This document shows, in pieces, positions 55,901-64,000 of a stretch of DNA of 64,000 nucleotides. Below the pieces are notes generated by a model. The model was not told where the DNA came from. It saw nothing but the letters and a program-made list of their open reading frames with translations, and ran no database searches. Source of the DNA: Myrica gale (taxonomy: Eukaryota > Streptophyta > Magnoliopsida > Fagales > Myricaceae); contig OZ005607.1 in NCBI GenBank assembly GCA_963930655.1, forward strand, positions 17,372,374 to 17,436,373, written 5' to 3'. The first letter of the stretch is position 1, and the number at the start of each line of letters is the position of its first letter. The position numbers and the translations under genes are program-made.

Positions 55901-58460
55901 TCCCTAAGGATGCAACAAAATAACAGGCTGCATTTTGAAGGTGCTTCCTACAGGAAACAAGAACAACATTAAGATAGTAATAGCAACGTGGTTTGCATAG
56001 ACTAAGTTAGAAACATCGAAACAGAAAAATGAGACAAGCTACTTTCACCAGGTAATGACAGGTAGTTACACATGTCACCTCCCACAATGTTATGACTTTT
56101 TCAATGGGAATTAGTGGAATACCGGCTGCCTTTAAACGGTTCTTTCAAACTGTATAAATATTACATCACAGACTTTTAGACATTATTATCTGTGCTGTCA
56201 TCCATTTAGTTCAGTACTAGAGGGTCTAAAGGCATAGGATTCTCTACTTATGAACTAAAGGCATTTGGCATTTCCTATCCTAAAGATCTTTGCCTTATCA
56301 TCTCCAATGCTATCACAAAGTCTCTGATTTTTATGATTATACCAAAAGCCCATATCCATGATATCTTAAAGAGTAGATCATCATTCTAAATCCATTTTAT
56401 GACTAGTTACTCCACCTCTACAAAGTTCAAGTCTGTACTAAATTGGGACTTTCCTAGGTTTTTCTAGCGAGGTACCTAAATGCTCTGTTGACAATTTGTT
56501 GAGTGGAAAAAGGTGAAAGATAACCTTTTTTACAGAAAAAAAAAAGAACAAAAAAACATACGGAGCGCAAATGCCTTTTTGAACTGGGAAAGTTCACGTT
56601 TCAGAGCCTACTAAATTGATTAAAAACACAAAAACAAAACAAAAACCTGCTGAATTTTCCCAAGTAAAGTTGCTTAGGTAAATTGGTTAACTTGGTAAGT
56701 TGAGTATTGGGAATTGTACAGAAAAAACTTTTCAGAATAAAGAATGGTGCAGTAAATCATCTCTGAGTCCCTATTACCTGCTTCTCACCTCTTAATTACT
56801 AGTCCAAAGAACGAATCATCAATCGGTACTCTTTACTTGGATCCACACCAATGTCCAGGATCCTCTTAATTACTAGACAAAAGAACTCATCATCAATCGG
56901 TACACTCTTTACATGGATCCAACACCAAAGTCCAAGGACCTATATGTTGAAGAAAGGCGTTTGAAAGACAATATTATGTAAGTTTTTAAAGAAATTTTTT
57001 GAATCAACTCTTTAGAAGAAAGTGTTTGGAAAAATTCATATTTAATTTCCAATTCCACCAATAAATGATAAGTCAAAGACTTAGAATTATGTCATGCTCA
57101 AATACGAGTAAAAGGGATGAACCTGCGGGTCCTTGACATCATTATAGAAGGGAGATGCAGTATGAAAAACACCATCAGAACCCTGAATAGCGGCATCAAA
57201 GGAACCTTCTTCAAGCAAATTTGCTTTGAACAGGTGAAGTCTCTCCTTAGCTCCATCAAGCTCGACTAGGTGGTTAGTTCTTTTTGGGTCATCTGCAGGA
57301 GATCAAAGTGAGCTTGATTAGGATATGACGATACTGGCCATTGTATATTAATCATGCCGGAAAAAGGTTACTACTTTCAAATGACTCATTTACAGAGAAG
57401 ATTTGAACAAAAGTAAGCATCTGCCAAAATTGAACAGAATGCCAAACAAAAGGACTGAATGCCATTTTTCATCTCTATAATTACAGAATTGCAAAACCAA
57501 CAGCATAACATTATACCACCACTCTCGCAACACCTTTTGTTTCTATAATGATAGTTGTTTCTCTATTCTTCAATACACTCACACAAATAATGGTCAATTA
57601 CATCAATAGATTGAATATGAAATCCTTTCAACTTCAAACATTCATATTCTTGTCTAGACACAACCTAGAGAATTTGAACCTATATATCTCCACGAGAATG
57701 GAAGGAAATCCTTCTATTTGGAAATTCATTATTCAGCCACCGTTCAGTCAGTAGTTTCTGTTGAAGTCAATCAAAATGCTGTCTACTTATGTATTCAAAC
57801 ATTATCATTCAACAGGGCCTCTCTTTTTCCTCTTTGCAAAAACTTCACAAATCATTTAGACAGAGACAAATTCCTGTAGTTGGGTTTCCATACAATACTT
57901 GGTCAATTTCTTCTCCACAGTTTCCTTTGTTATAAATTCAAACAATTTCAAGATAAAGAACTAACACAATCACTTCAAAATTTAGAACTTTGCCGTCGCA
58001 ATCGGCAATCCATATTATCTAAGAAGCAATTCCATCAGCTCCTAACAGCCCTCGCCACTACGAGACAAACGAAATCCAAACCCAGTGTCCAGGAAACCCT
58101 CAATCAGTGACCTTAAGAGCTTCGGTAGCTATATAAAGGTTTTATGAAGAATATAAATTTACTATCATTAGCCAAGCCGAGGAAACGGTAATTGCAAATC
58201 TTGTTGCACGTAGGAATGTCGCATAATGAGAACGTCCGAAAGATCACCAAGAAACATCCAATCGAAAACTACAAAAACATTAATCTAAAACAGAAAACGC
58301 CAAATTGAGTTAAACTCTATAAAGAGAGGGAATACTGACTGGGGTCGCGTACAGAGGCCCTCACAGTGTAACCACGCTGGAGAAGAAACTTGACGATCCA
58401 TGAAGCAATATATCCGGACGCACCGGTTACGCAGACGAGCTTCCCTGCTGCACTGCTCAT
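52977..58460 (-). CDS. Cinnamoyl-CoA-reductase-like / phenylacetaldehyde-reductase-like dehydrogenase
   Basis: Six exons on the minus strand: 58460-58340, 57292-57123, 55718-55527, 54253-54091, 53678-53492, 53121-52977. All introns are GT-AG and phases agree, giving 978 nt and 325 residues, the normal family length. The Rossmann NADPH-binding start is [20 protein letters not shown] with RASVRDP (residues about 8-40). Catalytic Ser is in [12 protein letters not shown] (exon 3) and Tyr-Lys in [17 protein letters not shown] (exon 4). Then come [19 protein letters not shown] and [16 protein letters not shown]. The family (extended SDR) reduces aldehydes or CoA-thioesters of phenylpropanoids in the cytosol. 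True lignin CCRs have NWYCYGK at the catalytic Tyr; this QWYVVSK form belongs to the At5g19440-like/phenylacetaldehyde reductase clade, so an aromatic aldehyde reductase is likelier than lignin CCR. No frame breaks. Partial copies lie at 34 kb and 60 kb. Confidence 0.95.
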
Positions 58461-58534
58461 TTTCTGCTTCTTCTTCTTCTTTCTTTCTTTAGCTTCTGTC
58501 GAAGTTTTGCCTTTTTTGGGTTAATGCTCGCCTT

Positions 58535-58543
58535 GTATTTATA
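58535..58543 (-). promoter_or_regulatory. TATA box of the CCR-like gene
   Basis: TATAAATAC on the minus strand, 75 nt upstream of the ATG at 58460, leaving a short, purine-rich (GAA-repeat) 5-prime leader. The ATG is the first in the predicted transcript. Confidence 0.75.
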
Positions 58544-59804
58544 GTAACTCGCGCGGATAGTGGCTCATGCCACGCGTACCGGACAAACAATTTTGAAACA
58601 AGTCAAATTTTTGTACAAATTCCTTCACCTAATCTAGGATGACGTGGATTTTCTTTCGAAGGGTGCAGGAAGATATGATTTTGATAAAAAAAATCAAATT
58701 TTTGTATAAATAAGTTATTAACCTTTAAAACTTATCAAATTCATCTTTTAAAATTCATCAAAACTTTGGTCGACCTTTTACATGTTAATGTTTTAAAATT
58801 TTAATGATTAATTTGATGAGTTTTAATGTTTAAGAACTTATTTGATTTTCGTAGAAATTATAAATATTAATATTATATTTATCTCAAAAGATATAAATAT
58901 TTAAAATTTATAAAGACTTTGATACTTTCCAACTTTTTAAATGTGAATATTTTTAAACTTTAAAAATTAATTTAATAAATTTTAAAATTTAAGAATTATA
59001 TTTATATTTATATATAAAAATAAATATAAATATTTAACTTCTAGCAATTTCTATTTTGTTTACCTCAAATTAAATCGGATGGTTAAAACTGTTAGAGGAA
59101 TTTTTAATTATTAAAAAGAGTTAAAATTTAGTAAAATATTTAATAGATTACTATTTATAACTTTATAATTGGAGCCCACTGGATGCGAGTTATGCTGGTC
59201 TGTCTTTTTTTTTTTTTTTAAGTAGGCTGTCACTTTTTTTTGGTAGACGTCACCCCATACGTTTGGTTTTTGAGACCGAAACTACCTACTCTCGTGAAGG
59301 GTGGAGACTGGTAACTCATGCATCTCTGTACGGATACAGTCAGCAAATAGTTCGAGTTTTTAAAAAAAAAAAAATCAAATACCTTTGAGCCCATAGATTA
59401 TTCAGCATTCACAGTTGGACGGAATTTATATTTCGATTTTGTAGCCTGATGCTAGTATTTTCCATATAAAATATAATGATAAAAAAATTATAAAGATAAA
59501 ATCACTATTTTACTTAATAAAATTAATAATTTACATCTAAATTAATGGTCGAGAATACAAAATGTAAACGGTTGGTATTTGAGAAGAGAATTATAACAAA
59601 AATTGATAATTTTTTACGTAAATAGTTGGAACTCAATAATTGGTAAGGAAAAAAAATGTATTTGACAACAAATCCTTTGATTTAGGTGGTTAAGGTGTCA
59701 AAAACACTCATACGGTCCAAGGAGTATAATCAACCACCTTGTAATAATAACTAAATTATGTACATACCATGGGAAGTGGTGGCTTAATGGTTTTGGGCTC
59801 AAGA
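58544..59804. other. AT-rich upstream spacer of the CCR-like gene
   Basis: Contains the proximal promoter and then long AT-rich DNA with no gene. cacgcgtacc at about 58572 and gacgtgg at about 58641 are possible ACGT/CGCG-type cis elements, but such short words are weak evidence. Confidence 0.45.
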
Positions 59805-59812
59805 GTTTATGA

Positions 59813-60147
59813 TAGGGCTGAACAAAATCGGACCGCGGACCGATTTGAGGTCCGATCTTTTTTTTTTTAAATGCGGTCCGGACCAGACCGGACCGCATTT
59901 ATTAACATAAATAAAAAAATATATTTTTATATTTTTTAATACAAATTACAAACTTAAAAAGATTAATTTTGATCTAAACTAAAACTCTACATTTTTATAT
60001 GTCCTTTTTCCGTTTGAAATTAACCTAAAAAAATGAAAAAAAAATAATTAAAACCGGTCTGGACCAATTAAGTGGACCGGACCAGACCGCATTTTGTTGG
60101 TCCAGTCCTCTACTTTAGTAGAACCAAAAATTCGGTTTGCCACCCTA
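59813..60147. mobile_element. Non-autonomous hAT MITE, 335 bp
   Basis: Termini TAGGGCTGAACAAAATCGG (left) and TAGGGTGGCAAACCGAATTT (right, read inward) are flanked by gtttatga (59805-59812) and gtatatga (60148-60155), 7 of 8 identical. Subterminal regions carry several ggtccggacc/ggaccgg motifs. No coding capacity. Confidence 0.82.
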
Positions 60148-60419
60148 GTATATGAGATTACATGTTTGACCTATAACCAGGACCGTGAATAGTAATGATG
60201 TCATCAAAGAGAGGGTGGTTGAGTCCTTTGAAACTTCGGTGGGTCAGTGTCAGATTATGGCTCAACATTTTCTTCTCGATCCTCTCTTTCGAGAGTTCCT
60301 GATGTCCTCCAATCTAGGCCTCCAAATAACGGTTCACTAGCCGGTAGAAACTCTCATGAGTACCACAGGTAGGGTTGCCCCTTTAATTGCAATCTTCTTT
60401 TTCTTTTTCTTTTTTGCAG

Positions 60420-60624
60420 GCAATACACGTCACTAGCAGTTATTTATTACAAAGAGTTAAGACACGTAGGCTGATATCAGTTAGAAACTCAAGAAGTTCT
60501 TTCCTTCAAGCTTTCAATAGTCTCCTTAAGACTCCCTCAATAGGAATAAATTCAATACCCAAAGATTTTGCCTTTTTATTTGGACACCTAGAATGGTTGC
60601 ACAAATGGCTTATCACCTGCACAC
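60420..60624 (-). pseudogene. CCR-like gene relic, exon 6 only
   Basis: Collinear with 52930-53170 of the intact gene, including the intron-5 acceptor (CAG at 60627-60625), the exon-6 start (GTGTGCAGGTGATAAGCC), the end region and the AATAAA after the stop. Several indels and stops destroy the frame. It lies 2 kb upstream of the intact gene in the same orientation, so it is probably the 3-prime end of a former tandem neighbour whose other exons are gone. Confidence 0.85.
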
Positions 60625-60679
60625 CTGTCAAGGTTTGCGGGAAAAAGATAAATGAGATGGAGATTTCTGTCTACAAAGT

Positions 60680-62340
60680 CTCATATGGTGTATACTAGCC
60701 ATTTTTTGTTTCATGAGTTATCCTCAATGAGAAAGAAATAACGAATGGATTGTAATAGCCTGGACCGTGAAGACCTCTAGCGATGTCTTATAGTAATGAA
60801 TGCTCTCAACGATGATATCTAGGTTCTCAGTGACCTACCCAACTACTAGCTTAGTATCAAGACCTCATGAGTCAAACTCTTAATAAATTCTCCCAGGTAC
60901 ATTCTGAACTTCTGCTAAAGAATTTAACAAACAACGGTGAGTCCAAATGACTTAGTAAAGCTAGTGGTTAGTAGGACATGTAGTAGATAACATGAAAAAG
61001 ACATTGAAGAAACCAGTTCATCAATTCAACAACATAACAAAAGATGAAATAAAGGAAAAGACTCAAATTAAAAATGATATTTTCAAATCTCAACTACCAC
61101 CATTTGGTATTACTCTCGTATTATTCGGCATTACTCCTAGAGTACAATACGGCCTCACTCCCAGAGTGAATCACTGGGCCAAAGTGATATATATGAAATA
61201 CGGCATGCGACATTACTATCAGAGTAAATTCGTCCTTATTTAGGACATTTCCGTGTACAACGGAGCGGCCAGGATGCCACAACATGTGGTTCACATCCTC
61301 TTGTGCACAATACTATCACGTTTTCAAAGCACAAGATAGGTATGCATGTCTCATGTCAATGCCCCACATTACTTGATATGTCATACCTTAACGCTCAAAC
61401 TTCCCTTGGAAATCATAAAAAAAAATTGACATTTTTCAAAGGAAAAAAAAAGGTGTTGTGAAGGAAAAAAAAAATACCTCGGTTTCACAGTTAAAAACCC
61501 CCATTAACCTCCACGTAGATATAATGAATATTTTGACATAATCAACATGACAAAGAGTTTTAAAATAAATTAATAACCTTCAAGAATATTTCAAAGCTTT
61601 GAAAAACATAGTTCATGAAGAATTTTGCAAAGAAATTTATCAAAGTTTGAAAAAACACTTTAACAACGGATCGAACTTTAAAAACGATACTATTTTGAAA
61701 AGACAAGCTTATTCTTCATCAAGAACACGAAGTACATCAAGAGTATGAAGAACGCGAACAACATCAAAAGATGCAAGAATAATTTTTTAAGAAAAAACAC
61801 AAGAGATTCACACAATCCTCTTGAAAACTTTTGAATCGAAATGAAGGATAACCAAGCTAATTTTACCTCTAATGTAACCGAATCTTCACTAAAATTTTTC
61901 CTCCTCTTTCTCCCACTTTATTTCACTCTTGATCTTAAGATTTAACTCACAAAAATTCAGATTGAATGGTGTAATCTTCAAAGGTCGAAATCCACCCCTA
62001 TTTATAGGAAAACACGGCCGGTTGCATTCAGAAAAGTATCCGGCCTAGCTAGGCTAGCTTTGGCGAGTCACTAGGCTACATTTACCTCTCCTTGACACCT
62101 AGCAACCTACAGCAACTGCAAAGCAAGACTATGAACAAAATTCTCCTAGGTAGTCATGGCGAGTCATCGTAGAAACTCCTACGGTCCGACACCTCGAGCT
62201 CCGTTGGTTTAGCATTGCTTCGTTGCGCATCCTAGCCTTGTTAAGTGCCATCATCTAGGGAAGCTGAAATTACCTATCTTAGTGGCTAAGTTTTCCAAAA
62301 CTTAGTTGCTAAGTTTCGTCAATTATCCAACTGATTATTC
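60680..62340. mobile_element. LTR-like sequence
   Basis: Features fit a long LTR: tgtaatagcctggaccgtg near 60750, a minus-strand TATA box (CCTATAAATAGGGG) at about 62012-61999, and phrases like those in other LTRs here (cctgagagtgaatcactgggcc). No second copy or target duplication was found, so boundaries are unknown. The frame 60992-61243 is not gene-like. Confidence 0.4.
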
Positions 62341-62520
62341 TTTCATCTTTATCCACAAGTCATCTCTATCCAGAACTTTATCTCTATCCATAATTCATCT
62401 CTATCCACAATTCACCTCTATCCATAACTCATCTCTATCCATAATTCATCTCTATCCATACCTCATCTCAATCCATAAGTAATATTTATCCATAATTCAT
62501 CTTTATCCATAACTTATAAT
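62341..62520. repeat. Short tandem repeat, about 19-20 bp unit
   Basis: About nine imperfect copies of tcatctctatccataat, with variants tttatccata and caatccata, in succession. Confidence 0.85.
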
Positions 62521-64000
62521 CGTCTTACTAGCCCCAAAAAAATAAAATGTCTCCAAAATTGAAATGTAAACTCATGGATAAACTCTCAAACTATTAGTAG
62601 AATAAAAATTCACGTGTCACGATTTTTGACAAAATCAAGTCCTACTTGCTTCCAAAATTAAATTGACTCAAAACGTGCATCTCAAATCCTGAATAAAAGA
62701 TTGGTCACTTAGTGAACTTCAATTCTCACTAATCATGTCCTAATCAAGGTTTTGAAACTAATGCATCAAGTGCTAATTTATCTCCAAATCTCCACGAAAT
62801 CAATACACTTTAATAAATTAGTTGATTTATGGCCAACACTTCAGAGTAAATGCATCTCAATCTTCGTGTAACTCCTATAAAACAACAAAGACGACCTCGG
62901 ACACCTGGATAAGGCACCTTCGATGCCTAAGTCAATATTTTTTCTTTTATGAATTTCTCTATCTAATCGCTCTAGAATCACTAACCTTTTTTCCTTTATG
63001 GTCTTCTCCTTTTATAGTGTTTTCTCCGCGTCCTCATATTTCCTTTTTGGCGGGAATTTAATCACTGTAGTGTTGTGTCCCGGGATGTGCTCCTCACACG
63101 TATCCTTAACGAGCACTTGCTTTGATCACAAGAATCTTGGGATCGTGGAGTTACTACACGTTATAAGTTGTTTTATAACTGCTCATGACACGTGTCATGG
63201 TTTCCTCATCTTCCAGGCCTAGTGTGGCATGAGCCTGATTGTTGTTGGGCTTTGGTACGAGTGTGATCATGTCCATCTGGATTGATTCAATTTCAGTATC
63301 ATCAAAGTCCCCCCATTCTAGAGCAAATTCGTTTAGGAATCAGTTTGAGAATATTTGTTGATGCTTTTCGTACAAACATGTTAGGAAAATCGAAGCTATG
63401 TTAACGAATTGAATTTTTATTAATGATCACATATCGACCCAAGGAGGAATTGTTCATTCAATTATCTCTCCCTCGAAATCTAACTACATGTCACAATAAA
63501 AGAATTCTTTGTTCGCATTTTGAAAATGATGTCGATATTCATGCTTCTTCTGGTATGTAATAGATATCCTCTTCATGGCATGACAATCTTTCTTTCAACC
63601 TGTATCGATGTAAATCGGTACACCCCCATTTGGCCATCACCCAATCAAGAATTGTGTAACGTACAACTTCCATTTGTTATGCTCGTAATTGTTCTCGAAG
63701 CTATGTCATTATTCTAATGGAAGTTTGCCTTGCATTTCCACCCTGGTGGTGGTAGGCAAAGCAAGGAGGTATTTAGCTTTTGGGTTCCCCCCTTTCGCTG
63801 AGGCATGAACATCTCTTAGTCCTTCTTCAATCGTTGCGGTCCAGCACATTCCACTACCTCGGATGAAGAGTTCATGTGGATTTTGACTTGCATAGCACTT
63901 GTCGCTGAGAATCTGTCATGCTTCCGTTGGGGGTATGAAGGTTGTATGTGTTCAAGGTTTGGCCTCCTATATACTGCATATCCATGGGCTGCTTTGCAAA
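62521..64000. other. Right-edge sequence, no gene recognised
   Basis: Frames 62822-63061, 62998-63222 and 63520-63717 have no family match. On the minus strand near 63765-63725 a short peptide PPPGWKCKANFH faintly resembles the start of plant LINE RNase H domains (PPPGW.KANFD), but the frame stops at once. Probably retrotransposon debris continuing beyond the window. Confidence 0.3.

Noticed and set aside
52977..58460. Naming the gene CCR1 (lignin cinnamoyl-CoA reductase)
   Set aside because: The diagnostic NWYCYGK motif of true CCR is replaced by QWYVVSK, typical of the CCR-like/phenylacetaldehyde reductase clade.
62341..62520. CRISPR-like array
   Set aside because: Units of 19-20 bp follow each other without spacers in a plant genome; it is a simple tandem repeat.
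63725..63765. LINE RNase H domain
   Set aside because: Only about a dozen residues resemble the family and a stop follows at once; too weak to annotate.
1..64000. A new multi-gene functional system
   Set aside because: Apart from one ordinary dehydrogenase gene, everything recognisable is transposon or pseudogene. No cluster of intact unknown genes exists here.

Overview
The window is plant nuclear DNA, almost certainly from a woody eudicot. Evidence: an intron-containing gene with GT-AG splice sites and a TATAAATA promoter, plant-only families (starch synthase 5, FAR1-type Mutator transposase, Copia and Gypsy elements, TRIMs), AT-rich spacers and many MITEs. I cannot fix the species. I see no operons, CRISPR arrays, rRNA or tRNA genes.

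One gene looks intact: a six-exon, 325-residue cinnamoyl-CoA-reductase-like short-chain dehydrogenase (phenylacetaldehyde-reductase-like clade) on the minus strand at 58460-52977, with a TATA box and a poly(A) signal. Decayed partial copies flank it: exon 4 at 34432-34262 and exon 6 at about 60624-60420. Next to the exon-4 copy, and again at 47628-47540, are broken exons of monofunctional homoserine dehydrogenase. At 1.0-2.6 kb, fragments of a serine carboxypeptidase-like gene and of starch synthase 5 lie in line on the minus strand.

The rest is mostly transposable elements. About 5.6-17.7 kb is a three-level nest. A minus-strand Gypsy element is split by a 9.5-kb Mutator-like element (5944-15429, 9-bp target duplication, about 213-bp terminal inverted repeats). 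That element carries a broken FAR1-type transposase gene, and a 4.4-kb gag-only Copia element (9284-13680, target duplication TAGAG) sits inside one of its introns. From 18.8 to 22.2 kb are a dead TTF-type hAT transposase, a Copia RNase H tail, a foldback Mutator MITE with a perfect 9-bp duplication, and a non-autonomous hAT element (perfect 8-bp duplication GTCTTGGA) that has captured a UDP-glycosyltransferase fragment. From 23 to 30 kb are a Copia remnant, a long Gypsy-type LTR, a small CACTA element and a TRIM.

From 33 to 46 kb are a tandem TRIM with three 118-bp LTRs, a Copia element with a dead integrase (target duplication GTAAG), two more TRIMs and a 2.76-kb solo LTR (target duplication ACTAA). 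From 46 to 52 kb are a long inverted-repeat element, the second homoserine dehydrogenase fragment, a dead PIF/Harbinger transposase and foldback repeats. The right end (58.5-64 kb) is spacer, a hAT MITE, the exon-6 relic and LTR-like sequence. I found no new biochemical system. The noteworthy features are the datable nested insertions, captured gene fragments, tandem TRIMs and TCGA-motif arrays in unrelated LTRs.
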